From positions 45,684 through 109,683 of the forward strand of contig CAYWKS010000011.1 of assembly GCA_964458935.1 (NCBI GenBank): 64,000 bases of DNA, read 5' to 3'. Each line of letters opens with the position of its first letter. Position 1 is the stretch's first letter. Positions 1-9,242 of the stretch are shown in pieces. Below the pieces are notes generated by a model. It did not search any database, had not been told where the DNA came from, and was given only the letters and a program-made list of their open reading frames with translations. Both the position numbers and the translations under genes were made by a program. The stretch comes from CAYWKS01 sp964458935 (GTDB taxonomy: Bacteria > Planctomycetota > Phycisphaerae > Phycisphaerales > Zrk34).

Positions 1-376
1 ATCATAACATGCGCAGCCGCCCCGTGTGAGTGCAGTCCGCCGAACGCCGCCGCGGCGTGCCCGGCGGGCCGACCGTCGGATCGGCGTGGTGCGTTCCGGG
101 CCCCCGACGCCGCCCCAAACTTGCATCCACGGCCCAAGACGGCACTTACGCAGATTTCGATTTCGAAAGATCCTCGGAGAATGTCGCGTGTTTGCTCTGG
201 CCATAGGGGGCGGCCTGCACTTACAATACGCACGTGAACTCAACCGCGGCCGGTCGACCGGACTGTCGCCGCCGCCGGTATCAAGGTCAAGGGCCCTGAG
301 AGTATTGCCTGTATGTCGTGGTTCCGCTTGCACGGATGAACAGCGTCCAGCCACGTGAACGGAAAGCTCACAGAAC
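1..376. other. Upstream region, no convincing gene
   Basis: No reading frame here has both a plausible start and protein-like composition. The one open frame across it (26-358, plus) is Arg/Pro-rich, has no ribosome-binding site, and resembles random translation of GC-rich DNA. The last 100 bases probably carry the promoter and leader of the oxidoreductase gene. I could not pick a clear -35/-10 pair. The only initiation signal I can point to is a GGAAAG stretch at 361-366, ten bases before the ATG at 377. Confidence 0.5.
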
Positions 377-3300
377 ATGAAAACGGACCCGCGGTTTACC
401 CAGGGATCGGGGCGGGAGATCTACACCGGTAACGAACTGCTCGTCAAGGGCGCGCTCGAAACGCCCGGTGGCGTGCACCTGTTGACCGGTTATCCCGGCT
501 CGCCGATCGCCGGATTCTTCGATACGTGTCACGGCCTGGCGCCGCTGCTGGCCGAGCGCGGCATCGTCGCGCGCATCGCCAACAACGAAGCCCTCTCGGT
601 CGCCATGGTCAACGGGTCGCAGATGGCCCAGTGCCGCGCCATCTGCGCCTTCAAGAGCGTCGGCGTCCACGTCGCCTCCGACGCGCTGGCGCTGGGCGTG
701 CTCGCCGGGACCAAGGGCGACGGCGGGGCGCTGGTCGTCTGTGGCGACGACCCGTGGTCGGACTCGACCCAGGCCCCCGTCGACAGCCGCTTCATGGCAG
801 AGCACCTGCGCATGCCCATGCTCGAGCCCAGCAGCCCCCAGGAGGTCAAGGACTGGGTGCCGCTGAGCTTCAAGCTCGGCCGAGCCGGCCAGATCTACAT
901 CGGCTACATGATGACGGTCTCGCTGGCCGACGGCGGCGGTTCCGTCGAGGTCAAGGCCAACGACTACCCGTCGCTGAACCACGAGCAGAAGGCGGCGCTC
1001 AGCTACGAGCGTGACATCAAGCCGTACCTCGACCAGTTCGTGTTGCTGCCGCCGCGGAGCTGGCACCGGGAGGTGGGCATGGCCGCCCGCCACGCCGCGG
1101 TCTGCGCCGAGGCGCGTCGGCTGGGCGTCAACCGCATCCTCCACAAGCCCCAGAAGGGCGAGCGCGTGCCGATGGGCTTCATCGCCAGCGGCGCCGCCTA
1201 CGCCTACCTCTCGCAGGCGCTGGAGGAGATGGGTCTGACCGGCCGCCTGCCCATCCTCAAGATCGGGCTCAGCTACCCGCTGGACGAGCAGATCGTCCGC
1301 GAGTTCGCCGGCCACTGCGAGCAGGTGGTCGTCGTCGAGGAGCGGCGGAGCTTCGTTGAGAAGCAGGTCCACGAGGTCTTGGGCACCGGCGCCGGCGGCC
1401 AGGCCCCGACCCGGGTCTGGGGCAAGAAGTTCCCGCGCGACCTGCCGGGCATCCCCGCCACCCGCGGGCTGCACCCGTCGCTGCTGATCGAGCGGCTGGT
1501 CCCGCTGATCAAGGACCACCCGACCCTGCCGATCGAGCTGACCAACGGCCGGCTGACCGCGGAGCTGGATCGGATCAGCGTCGCCGCGGCGCGGGAGGTC
1601 AACATCCCCGTCCGCACGCCGACCTTCTGCCCGGGCTGCCCGCACCGCGACTCGTCGAACGTGCTCCTGGAGCTCCGCCGCGACCTGATGGACGCCGAGT
1701 ACATGCGCCGCACGCACAAGCGGCCCCCGGTGGACCTGGTCTGCCACGGCGACACCGGCTGTTACACCATGCTCATGTTCGAGCCCAACGTCCCGCTGAT
1801 GCACAACTACTCGGGCATGGGCCTGGGCGGCGGGACCGGCGCCGGCGCCGACCCGTTCATCGACAACAAGCAACTGGTCTTCATGGGCGACGGCACGTTC
1901 TTCCACTCCGGCCAGTCGGCGATCAGCAACTCCATCGCCCAGGGCCAGGACATCACCTACATCATCCTCGACAACAGCACGACGGCGATGACCGGCCACC
2001 AGCCCCACGCTGGCAACGACGCCAACGTCATGGGCCAGACCCAGTACGCCCAGGACATCGAGCGGATCGTCAAGGGCATGATCCCCCGCGAGGTGAGCAA
2101 GGACGTGCGGATCGTCCGCATGGACCCGGCCGACCGCCGCCGCTACCGCGAGATGATGGAGAAGACGCTGCTGGCCGACGGGGTGAAGGTGATCATCGCC
2201 GACAAGGAATGTGGGATCACCTACCACCGCCGCCGCCGCCGCGCCGAGAGCAAGGTCGCCCGTGAGCTGGGCTACCTGCCCAAGCAGACGTTCATGAACG
2301 TCGCCGAGGAGGTCTGCGAATTCTGCCTCGAGTGCACCAGCCAGACCGGCTGCCCCGGGCTGAAGATCGTCGACACCGACTACGGCCGGAAGATCCAGAC
2401 GGACATGTCGTGGTGCGTAAACGACGGGGCGTGCGAGCGGATCGGGGCGTGCCCGTCGTTCGAGCAGGTGACCATCACCCGCAAGCGGGCCCCCCGGTCG
2501 GGCGACGAGCACGTGGACCTCAGCCGCATCCCCCCCGCCCCCCGGCCCATCCACGCCGACCAGGACACCTGGCGGGCCTACCTCGCCGGCGTCGGGGGCA
2601 TGGGCGTGGGCGTGGCGACCAGCATCCTCACCATCGCCGGCCGCGAGATGGGCTACCACGTCCAGTTCCTCGACAAGAAGGGCCTGGCCATCCGCAACGG
2701 CGGCGTGTTCAGCCAGCTCGTGTTCACCCGCGACGCCAAGGGGCCCCGCACCACCCCCAGCATCCCGTTCGGCAAGGCGGACCTGCTGCTCGGCGTCGAC
2801 CTGCTCGAAGCCACCCGCTCGATCGACCCCAAGCAGCCCTACAAGGTCGCCTCGCCCGACAAGACCGCCGTCGTCGTCAACACCGCCAAGACCCCGACCA
2901 TCCTCACCCTCATGGGCCGCGACGACTTCGACATCAACGACCTGCAGGACAGCCTCCAGGACGCGGCTCACCCCGAACGCTTCTTCGGGTTCAACGTCGG
3001 CGACCTCTGCGAACGCGTCCTCGACACCAAGCTCTACGCCAACATCATGATGCTCGGCATGGCCTACCAGCTCGGGTACGTGCCCGTCACGTACCAGGCG
3101 CTGGAGAAGGCCATCCGCACCATCATCCGCAAGGAGTACGACCGCAACGTCCGCGCGTTCAACATCGGCCGGCTCATCGTCGAGAGGCCGGACCTGTTCA
3201 CCGTCGAGCACCGCAAGCACTTCGAGACGGCCCGGCAGGCGTTCCGCCGCAAGGCCAACACCCTCCGCCTGCAGTTCGTCGGGAAGCGCGGGCAGGTGCT

Positions 3301-4045
3301 CGCCAAGCGGTTCCGCGTGCTGATGAAGCAGATGTTCCGCGCCACCCGCTTCCGCCCGGTGGACGACGCGCTGATGCGCGACGTGGTCATCCGCGCCTAC
3401 GACTGCGTGATCTGGGGCGGGATCGACTACGCCAAGCGCTACTGCAAGCGGGTCGTCGAGACCTTCGACCGCGACACCGCCGACTACGACTACGCCCTGA
3501 CCCGCGCCGTGGTGTGGAACCTCGCCAAGGTCATGCTCATCAAGGACGAGCCGTACGTCGCGGCCATGCTCACCAGCCCCGAGAAGTACAAGCGCGACCA
3601 GCGGCGCTGGAAGGTCAACCCCGCCCGCGGCGACAAGATCACCTACCACCATCACAACCGGCCGGAGTTCGTGCTGTTCGGCCGACGCATCCGCTTCAAC
3701 TGGACCAGCGTCGACTGGCAGTTGCGGATCATGAGCAAGTGCCGCTTCCTCCGCGACATGCTGCCGGGCTGGCACCGCCGCGAACGCGAGTACCGCGACT
3801 GGTTCGAGCGCGTCGTCGATCGCATCGACTGGCGCGGCGAGGCGGACTACGAGAAGTGGCTGGCGATCCTGCGGACCCCCGAGCCCGTGACCGGCTACCG
3901 CGAGGTCCGCTACCCCAAGATGGAGGCCGCCCGCGCCCGCGCCGAGGCCCTGCTCTCCGAGTCCTACGACGAGACCACGCCGCCCCCCGAGCCACGCATC
4001 AGCATCAGCCTCACCGACCGCATCCTCCACGAACAGAGCACGTGA
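377..4045 (+). CDS. Fused indolepyruvate ferredoxin oxidoreductase-type 2-oxoacid oxidoreductase
   Basis: This 1222-residue cytoplasmic enzyme carries the IorA (alpha) and IorB (gamma) parts in one chain. The family decarboxylates 2-oxoacids such as indolepyruvate to acyl-CoA with thiamine diphosphate and passes electrons to ferredoxin. Order seen: N-terminal pyrimidine-binding domain with TGYPGSPI near residue 40; a CPGCPH motif near 417; a thiamine-diphosphate site with GDTGCYTM near 458 and MGDGTFFHSG near 503; a cysteine-rich stretch at about 648-690 (CEFCLECTSQTGCP and further cysteines) in the place of the iron-sulphur region; a gamma domain starting at GVGGMGVG near 738; and a C-terminal helical extension typical of the long fused form. 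The length fits the fused bacterial family (about 1150-1200). The substrate cannot be told from sequence alone. It stands alone, with the sulfatase 142 bases downstream. Confidence 0.9.
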   Translation: MKTDPRFTQGSGREIYTGNELLVKGALETPGGVHLLTGYPGSPIAGFFDTCHGLAPLLAERGIVARIANNEALSVAMVNGSQMAQCRAICAFKSVGVHVASDALALGVLAGTKGDGGALVVCGDDPWSDSTQAPVDSRFMAEHLRMPMLEPSSPQEVKDWVPLSFKLGRAGQIYIGYMMTVSLADGGGSVEVKANDYPSLNHEQKAALSYERDIKPYLDQFVLLPPRSWHREVGMAARHAAVCAEARRLGVNRILHKPQKGERVPMGFIASGAAYAYLSQALEEMGLTGRLPILKIGLSYPLDEQIVREFAGHCEQVVVVEERRSFVEKQVHEVLGTGAGGQAPTRVWGKKFPRDLPGIPATRGLHPSLLIERLVPLIKDHPTLPIELTNGRLTAELDRISVAAAREVNIPVRTPTFCPGCPHRDSSNVLLELRRDLMDAEYMRRTHKRPPVDLVCHGDTGCYTMLMFEPNVPLMHNYSGMGLGGGTGAGADPFIDNKQLVFMGDGTFFHSGQSAISNSIAQGQDITYIILDNSTTAMTGHQPHAGNDANVMGQTQYAQDIERIVKGMIPREVSKDVRIVRMDPADRRRYREMMEKTLLADGVKVIIADKECGITYHRRRRRAESKVARELGYLPKQTFMNVAEEVCEFCLECTSQTGCPGLKIVDTDYGRKIQTDMSWCVNDGACERIGACPSFEQVTITRKRAPRSGDEHVDLSRIPPAPRPIHADQDTWRAYLAGVGGMGVGVATSILTIAGREMGYHVQFLDKKGLAIRNGGVFSQLVFTRDAKGPRTTPSIPFGKADLLLGVDLLEATRSIDPKQPYKVASPDKTAVVVNTAKTPTILTLMGRDDFDINDLQDSLQDAAHPERFFGFNVGDLCERVLDTKLYANIMMLGMAYQLGYVPVTYQALEKAIRTIIRKEYDRNVRAFNIGRLIVERPDLFTVEHRKHFETARQAFRRKANTLRLQFVGKRGQVLAKRFRVLMKQMFRATRFRPVDDALMRDVVIRAYDCVIWGGIDYAKRYCKRVVETFDRDTADYDYALTRAVVWNLAKVMLIKDEPYVAAMLTSPEKYKRDQRRWKVNPARGDKITYHHHNRPEFVLFGRRIRFNWTSVDWQLRIMSKCRFLRDMLPGWHRREREYRDWFERVVDRIDWRGEADYEKWLAILRTPEPVTGYREVRYPKMEAARARAEALLSESYDETTPPPEPRISISLTDRILHEQST

Positions 4046-4120
4046 GCCGCCGGGCCCCTGACCGACGATCTCCATGCCGAGAGCCCGTGATCGTTGCACG
4101 GGGGCCGGTGGGACGGCCCA

Positions 4121-4149
4121 TTGACCGTTGAGAAGGCGGTCGATAGCTT
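4121..4149 (+). promoter_or_regulatory. Sigma70-type promoter of the sulfatase gene
   Basis: TTGACC (4121-4126) and TAGCTT (4144-4149) are separated by exactly 17 bases. The predicted transcript would start near 4156 and give a leader of about 32 bases before the ATG at 4188. The match is by eye, and the -10 box fits the TANNNT pattern seen across this window. Confidence 0.5.
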
Positions 4150-4187
4150 GCCGGTACCGATCCATTCCGCTTCAGGCGAGGCAACCG

Positions 4188-5762
4188 ATGTTCAAGTCCA
4201 CCATGCTGAGTGCGCTGGCGCTGGGGATTGTGCTGGCGACGTGCGTGCCCGGGGCCGAGGCGGCGGACGACAGGCCGAACATCATCATCATCCTGGTGGA
4301 TGACATGGGCTGGTCGGACCTGGGCTGCTACGGGGGCGAGGTCCGCACGCCCCACCTGGACGAGCTGGCACGGAGCGGCCTGCGTTTCACCCAGGCCTAC
4401 AACACCGCCAAGTGCTTCCCGTCGCGGGCCTGCCTGCTGACCGGCGTGTACGCGCAGCACTGCGGGATGGACCAACGCCCCGGGAAGATCCGCAAAGCCG
4501 CCACGCTCGGCGAAGTGCTGCGGCCGGCCGGCTACCGCACCCTGGCGTCCGGAAAACACCACAGCACCGAGAACCTGTTCGACCGCGGGTTCGACCATTA
4601 CTACGGCCTGCGCGACGGCTGCTGCAACTTCTGGAATCCCGGGGCGCAGCGCCAAGGCGAACCCGAACCCGCCCGCAAACGCACCCGCACCTGGTGCATC
4701 GACGGCCAGACGCTCCACCCCTACACCCCCGACGACCCGAACTTCTACACGACCGATGCGTTCACCGATAAGGCGTTGGAATGGCTGGACGAGCCCGAGA
4801 CCCGGTCCAGGCCGTTCCTGTTGTACCTGGCCTACACCGCGCCGCATTATCCGCTTCACGCCTGGCCCGAAGATATCGCCCGGTACGAAGGCGTGTATGA
4901 CGTCGGGTACCAGGCGATCCAGCGGGCCCGACACCGGCGGCAGATCGAGCAGGGCCTGATCGACCCGAGCATCACGCCGCTGCCCGAGCAGGATCGGCCG
5001 GCGCCATGGGAGGCGTTGAGCGATGACGAGCGGGCGCGCGAGGTGTTGCGGATGCAGGTCTACGCCGCGATGCTCGACCGCGTCGACCAGAACGTCGGGC
5101 GGCTGCTGGACAAGCTCCGCGCCCAGGGTCGGCTGGAGAACACGCTCATCCTCTTCGCTTCCGACAACGGCGGCTGCGCCGAAGAGAGGCCCAGAGCGAA
5201 GCACGCGTCCGACGCGCTTGAGGACTTTGGCCGGGTCAACAGCTACCCGGCGTGCGGCAAGGACTGGGCGCTGGTCCAGGACACGCCGCTCCGCAAGTAC
5301 AAAGGGTACAGCCACGAAGGCGGCATCTGCACGCCGATGATCGCTTACTGGCCCGGCAAGATCGAAGGGCCCGGCGGGTTCGTTCGTCAGCCGGTGCATT
5401 TCATCGACATCATGCCGACGCTCGTGCAGATCACCGGCGCCGACTACCCGCTGATGATCCACGGCCAGGCCGTAACGCCGATGCAAGGCGTGAGCCTCGT
5501 GCCGCTGTTTCGGGGCCGGCCCATCGACCGTGAGCAGCCGCTGTTCTTCCAGTTCTCCCGGGGCGGGGCCGTGCGGGACGGCGACATGAAAGCGGTCTTC
5601 TGGGGCGACCGGCACCGCCGCGGCGACTGGGCGCTGTACGATCTGGCCCGGGATCGCAACGAGCAGCACGACCTGTCGGCCGCCCGGCCCGACGTGCTCG
5701 AACGGCTGGTCGGGCGTTGGGAGCGATGGTACGCCGCGGCCAGGGCCAGGGTCGATGGGTGA
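4188..5762 (+). CDS. Secreted sulfatase (C-type, formylglycine-dependent)
   Basis: This 524-residue arylsulfatase-family enzyme hydrolyses sulfate esters, probably of polysaccharides as is common in planctomycetes. The ATG at 4188 was chosen because it begins a signal peptide (MFKSTMLSALALG, cleavage near AEA, about residues 19-21) and has AGGCGAGG a few bases upstream. A longer frame from 4128 would bury the signal peptide. Seen: the LVDDMGWSDLGCYGG metal-binding start of the mature enzyme; the modification motif C-F-P-S-R with Cys76, which must be oxidised to formylglycine by a separate maturase not found in this window; GKHH near 127; and SDNGG further on. It lies convergent with the ketoacyl synthase gene. 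The substrate is unknown. Confidence 0.92.
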   Translation: MFKSTMLSALALGIVLATCVPGAEAADDRPNIIIILVDDMGWSDLGCYGGEVRTPHLDELARSGLRFTQAYNTAKCFPSRACLLTGVYAQHCGMDQRPGKIRKAATLGEVLRPAGYRTLASGKHHSTENLFDRGFDHYYGLRDGCCNFWNPGAQRQGEPEPARKRTRTWCIDGQTLHPYTPDDPNFYTTDAFTDKALEWLDEPETRSRPFLLYLAYTAPHYPLHAWPEDIARYEGVYDVGYQAIQRARHRRQIEQGLIDPSITPLPEQDRPAPWEALSDDERAREVLRMQVYAAMLDRVDQNVGRLLDKLRAQGRLENTLILFASDNGGCAEERPRAKHASDALEDFGRVNSYPACGKDWALVQDTPLRKYKGYSHEGGICTPMIAYWPGKIEGPGGFVRQPVHFIDIMPTLVQITGADYPLMIHGQAVTPMQGVSLVPLFRGRPIDREQPLFFQFSRGGAVRDGDMKAVFWGDRHRRGDWALYDLARDRNEQHDLSAARPDVLERLVGRWERWYAAARARVDG

Positions 5763-5819
5763 TCGCCGCGGGCGTCATGCGACGCGACTCCCGTGAGCGT
5801 GGGCCTGGTCGCGCGTCGG

Positions 5820-6929
5820 CTACGCGGTGCGGATCACCACGCCCGCGACATGCCCGCCGAAGCCCGCGGCGAACAGGGCCTGCCGCGCAAGCGGACGCGG
5901 CGCGGCTCGGGCGCACAAGGACAGCGGCGTGTCCACCGGGTCGGTCAGCCACGGCATGGGCGGCCGCCGTCCCGACCGCCCCGCCAGCACCGCCAGCGTC
6001 AGCGACGCCAGTCCCGCCGCGCCCAGCCCATGGCCCAGCGCCCCCTTCGCCGCGTACACGTCGGTCGCCGGCGCACGTTCGGCCAGCACATCCGCGTAAA
6101 CCGCCAGCTCGCCCGCGTCGTTGTCCCGCGTGCCCGTGGCGTGGGGGTGCAGCAGGTCCACCGGATCGCCGAGCAGCCGCCGCGCCACATGTGCCAGCGC
6201 CTCCCGCGGGCCCGACCGGACCAGGTCAAAACCCTCGCACGCGACGGCGGTGTCTTCGACCCACGCGAGCGGCCGGGCCGCCGGCTCTCGCTCCAACACG
6301 ACCGCCGCGCCGACCTCGGCGGGGATGAACCCGCACCGCCGCCGATCCAGCGCTAACGCCCGGCACCCCGCGGGGGTGAGCGGGGGCAGCACACCCAACC
6401 GGCGATAGCTGTGGATGAAGATCGGCCGCAACGCCGCCTCCGACGAGACGACCAGCACCCGCTTGACCTGCGGGTCGTGCCCCAGCCACCGCCGCGCCAG
6501 GTGCACCCCGACCAGCGATGACGCGCACGCCGCCATGACCTGCCGCACCGCACCCAGCGGCAGCCGCTCGGCCAGCGCCGCGGTGAGCCGATCGACCGGC
6601 CCCAGCGCCAGCGCCGACGGCGCATCGGCGACCGCCCCCTTTGACGCCGCCACGATCGTGGGGATCGGCTCGCCGGCCGCGCCCGCCTCGTCGAGCGCCT
6701 GCCGCGCGGCACGCTCGGCCAGTTCGATCGCCGGATCGGCCGCGCCCCCGCGGGCGAACGCCACCCCGCCGATCGCCCGCACCAGGTCCACCGGATCGAT
6801 CGCATCGTCGCATCGGTCGCAACGGTCGGTGATGCATCGCCCCTCGAGCAGCGCGCGCCACGTCGCCCACGCCGACTCGCCCAGCGGCGTGCACAACCCC
6901 AGACCGGTGATGCCGATCCGATCTCTCAT
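5820..6929 (-). CDS. Beta-ketoacyl-ACP synthase family protein (FabF-like)
   Basis: A 369-residue condensing enzyme, shorter than typical FabF (about 410). The full Cys-His-His triad is visible: Cys135 in AACASS, His263 in PHATGT and His300 in KGALGH, so catalysis should be intact. The N-terminus RIGITGLGLCTPLG is the normal start of KAS I/II enzymes. No acyl carrier protein, reductase or dehydratase lies nearby, which argues against a general fatty-acid synthesis role. It follows bioB on the same strand with a 74-base gap, so the two may be co-transcribed. A role in making the pimeloyl precursor of biotin is possible but is only inference. Alternatives are a dedicated polyketide or aryl-polyene type synthase. 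Confidence 0.8.
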   Translation of the reverse strand: MRDRIGITGLGLCTPLGESAWATWRALLEGRCITDRCDRCDDAIDPVDLVRAIGGVAFARGGAADPAIELAERAARQALDEAGAAGEPIPTIVAASKGAVADAPSALALGPVDRLTAALAERLPLGAVRQVMAACASSLVGVHLARRWLGHDPQVKRVLVVSSEAALRPIFIHSYRRLGVLPPLTPAGCRALALDRRRCGFIPAEVGAAVVLEREPAARPLAWVEDTAVACEGFDLVRSGPREALAHVARRLLGDPVDLLHPHATGTRDNDAGELAVYADVLAERAPATDVYAAKGALGHGLGAAGLASLTLAVLAGRSGRRPPMPWLTDPVDTPLSLCARAAPRPLARQALFAAGFGGHVAGVVIRTA

Positions 6930-7003
6930 CGCATGCTTGTTGTATCAGATGGATTCGCCGCGGAGGCGGTCGGCGGGTGATGCGACGGCGATGCGCCCGC
7001 CGC

Positions 7004-8125
7004 TCACGGGGCCGCGGCCCCGGCGGTCGCCTTCGCCCGGGCGCTGACGGTGGGCTTGAGCAGCGCCGTCGGCGCGGCGGTGTGCCCGTCGCCCGCGGCG
7101 GAGGCGGCGTACGCCCGGACCGCCTCGGGCCATTCGCCCTCGTCGAGACGCGGCACAAAACCCGCGTCGAGGATCATCCGCAGCGTCGCCGCCGCGTCGT
7201 CGCCCTCGGTCAGCAGGTACCCGGCCACGAACAGCGAATTCGCCGGCCACAGCGCCATCGACTGCATCGACCGCAGGTGCGTCTCACGACCGGCCGCCAC
7301 CCGCACCTCCGCCGACGGGTTCACCAGCCGCATCATGCACAGCACGCGCAGCACGAACCGCGGGTCGAGCGGCCGCCCGTCGCACGTCGGCTCGCTCACC
7401 GCGTTGCCGTCGATCGGCAGCAGGAAGTTCACCGGGATCGACTCGGCCTCGAACGCCCGCAGCGCGTACGCCACGTCGAGCAGGTCCTCGTGCGCCTCGC
7501 CCATCCCGACGATCACGCCGCTGCAAAGGCCCAGCCCCGCCGCCCGCGCCTCGCCGATCGTCTTCATCCGATCCGCGTACGTGTGCGTCGTGCAGATCGC
7601 CGGGTAGTGACGCTCCGACGTGTTGAGGTTGTGGTTGAACCGGTCCAGCCCCGCCTCGCGGAGCCGCTTCGCCTTCGACTCGTCCAGCAGTCCCACGCTC
7701 AGGCACGTCCGCAGCCCCATCGCCTTGATCCGCCGGATCGCCTGGCACATGTGGTCGATGTCGCGGTCGTTCGGGCCCCGCCCCGACAACGCCATGCAGT
7801 AGCGGTACGCCCCGGCCGCCTTCGCCTGCTCGGCCTCGGCGACGATCGCGTCGACCGGCTTGATCTTGTACGCCTGCACCGGCGCGTCCGACGTCCGCGA
7901 CTGTCCGCAGTACCCGCAGTCCTCCGGGCACGCGCCGTTGCGGACGTTGTCGAGCATGTGCACGCTCACCGTGTTGTCGAAGTAGTGCCGACGCACCCGT
8001 CCCGCACACTCCAGCAGCGCCATCAGCTCCACGCCCCGCCCGGCGAGCATGTCCGCCGCGTCGGCGCGATCGATCGCGCGGTTGTTCAGCCCGGCCTCGG
8101 CCCAGGCCGCGTAACGCTCGGTCAT
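7004..8125 (-). CDS. bioB: Biotin synthase
   Basis: A radical-SAM enzyme that inserts sulphur into dethiobiotin. The cluster motif C-x3-C-x2-C is at Cys66, Cys70 and Cys73 (CPEDCGYC), followed by the family-specific YKIKPVDAI and the later CSGVIVGMGE segment. The start at 8125 (MTERYAAW) is chosen because GGAG lies 6 bases before it on the minus strand and because the 20 residues encoded further upstream (from 8185) look unlike the family. The protein is 373 residues, slightly longer than E. coli BioB. No bioF, bioA or bioD is in this window. The only candidate partner is the ketoacyl synthase just downstream. Confidence 0.95.
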   Translation of the reverse strand: MTERYAAWAEAGLNNRAIDRADAADMLAGRGVELMALLECAGRVRRHYFDNTVSVHMLDNVRNGACPEDCGYCGQSRTSDAPVQAYKIKPVDAIVAEAEQAKAAGAYRYCMALSGRGPNDRDIDHMCQAIRRIKAMGLRTCLSVGLLDESKAKRLREAGLDRFNHNLNTSERHYPAICTTHTYADRMKTIGEARAAGLGLCSGVIVGMGEAHEDLLDVAYALRAFEAESIPVNFLLPIDGNAVSEPTCDGRPLDPRFVLRVLCMMRLVNPSAEVRVAAGRETHLRSMQSMALWPANSLFVAGYLLTEGDDAAATLRMILDAGFVPRLDEGEWPEAVRAYAASAAGDGHTAAPTALLKPTVSARAKATAGAAAP

Positions 8126-8216
8126 CCGTGGCTCCAATCGACAGTGGGGGCGGTCCGCCGGCCGAACGCCGACGGACACGCGCAAGGTTCATGAATGACC
8201 GCGGGCAGCGGCCGGC

Positions 8217-8627
8217 TCAACGTCCGGTGCGGCCGCTGCGGTTGCTGCCGCCGCCGCCGCCGCCCACCGTCTGCAACGCCCGATCGACGTTGGCCCGGAT
8301 GTCGATGCCGGCGAACAGCTCGATCCGCGGGTTGCTCGGCAGGTGCCGGTAGCAGACCAGCTTCTCGTTCTTGTTGTCCAGCACGTACAGGAAGTCTTCG
8401 TCGCTGATCCCTCGGGCGCTGAGGAACGTGAAGATGTTCTTGTTGACCACGAAGTCGGCGCTGGCCACCGACTCGAACGGCATCTGGCTCATCAGCGCCG
8501 CGGCGGCCGACTGGCGCGCCGACGTGTCCGCCGCGCCGCTCCGGTCGGACGCGGTAACGATGGCCAGCCCGCCCAGCACCATGGCCGAGGCGATCAACGC
8601 GTAACAGGCGATATCCGTGCGTGTCAT
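8217..8627 (-). CDS. Hypothetical membrane-anchored protein
   Basis: A 136-residue protein not assigned to a family. One N-terminal transmembrane segment or uncleaved signal (about residues 7-25, ACYALIASAMVLGGLAIV) is followed by a soluble part with DFVVNKNIFTFL and YVLDNKNEKLVCYRH, and a Gly-rich Arg/Ser tail (six glycines near 121-126). The YVLDxxxxxLxxYxx stretch looks like one blade of a beta-propeller and resembles the next gene upstream (IYVFDLNTGVILAL). The start is secure: AAGGAG sits 8 bases before the ATG. It follows the 8654-8953 gene by 26 bases, so the two are very probably one operon. Confidence 0.75.
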   Translation of the reverse strand: MTRTDIACYALIASAMVLGGLAIVTASDRSGAADTSARQSAAAALMSQMPFESVASADFVVNKNIFTFLSARGISDEDFLYVLDNKNEKLVCYRHLPSNPRIELFAGIDIRANVDRALQTVGGGGGGSNRSGRTGR

Positions 8628-8653
8628 GTCTGCTGCTCCTTCGTTGGGGCGGT

Positions 8654-8953
8654 TCAGCGGCCGCCGCCGTCCCCGAAATCGTTGGTGATCACGCGGAAGC
8701 CGGTCGGGATCAGCTCGCCGCCGCGGCCGCGCTGCCGCGGCTCCAGCGCCAGGATCACGCCCGTGTTCAGGTCGAACACGTAGATCGTCGCCGGCGTCAC
8801 ACCGTCACGCCGCCCCCCGATCATCACGTAGTCGCCGGCGCGACCGGCCAGGCCCTGCCCCGTTGCCGGCGCGGGCGCGAAGCTGAACCACGCCACCGCC
8901 GTCAGCAGCGCCAGGTTCAGCACGATCAGTCCGTGCAGAAATTTCCGTTTCAT
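8654..8953 (-). CDS. Hypothetical secreted or membrane-anchored protein
   Basis: A 99-residue protein without a known family. The N-terminus is a basic start (MKRKF) followed by a hydrophobic helix (residues 6-25), then a short domain with GDYVMIGG, IYVFDLNTGVILAL and a Gly-rich C-terminus. The layout (anchor, one propeller-blade-like unit, Gly-rich tail) matches the neighbouring 136-residue protein, so the pair may be paralogues. A strong AAGGAG is placed 8 bases before the ATG. Tight spacing to the gene downstream supports co-expression. I cannot give a function. Confidence 0.75.
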   Translation of the reverse strand: MKRKFLHGLIVLNLALLTAVAWFSFAPAPATGQGLAGRAGDYVMIGGRRDGVTPATIYVFDLNTGVILALEPRQRGRGGELIPTGFRVITNDFGDGGGR

Positions 8954-9025
8954 GGCCGACTCCTTCGAGGTCGTTGCTCTTCGCGCCCGCCGCCGAGGCC
9001 GACGCCATGGCCTTGCTCGCCCGAC

Positions 9026-9235
9026 TCAGTCCAGGTGCGTCCGCCGCGATGACTTCAGCGACACCGCGATCACCGCACCCACGAGCACCGCCGCGATCAC
9101 GTAACCGACATAAGGCGAAGGCGCGTCGTTGATCGCCCCGGGCTTGTTCGGCAACGCCGCCGAGGCCTCGCCCGCGACGCAACACACCGCCGCGACTATC
9201 CCCGCCCACGCCCGCCTGGTTCCTATCTGCCTCAT
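9026..9235 (-). CDS. Small membrane protein, hypothetical
   Basis: A 69-residue protein with a signal-like N-terminus (MRQIGTRRAWAGIVAAVCC, cleavage possible after GEASA), a second hydrophobic helix (YVGYVIAAVLVGAVIAVSL) and a basic C-terminus. Upstream in-frame starts exist at 9247 (ATG) and 9259 (GTG). I chose 9235 because a TATGAT hexamer lies exactly 7 bases before it, which fits the leaderless pattern of this genome and would place the other starts inside or before the promoter. It is probably first in a run of three small membrane-protein genes on this strand. Confidence 0.65.
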   Translation of the reverse strand: MRQIGTRRAWAGIVAAVCCVAGEASAALPNKPGAINDAPSPYVGYVIAAVLVGAVIAVSLKSSRRTHLD

Positions 9236-9242
9236 GTCGCCG

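Noticed and set aside
26..358. A 110-codon frame at the left edge
   Set aside because: Arg/Pro-rich, no ribosome-binding site and no recognisable domain.
368..4165. A 1265-codon open frame on the minus strand opposite the oxidoreductase gene
   Set aside because: Its translation is Val/Leu/Ala/Asp/His-rich without motifs, and the plus strand encodes a clear enzyme with cofactor motifs. Long antisense frames are expected at this GC content.
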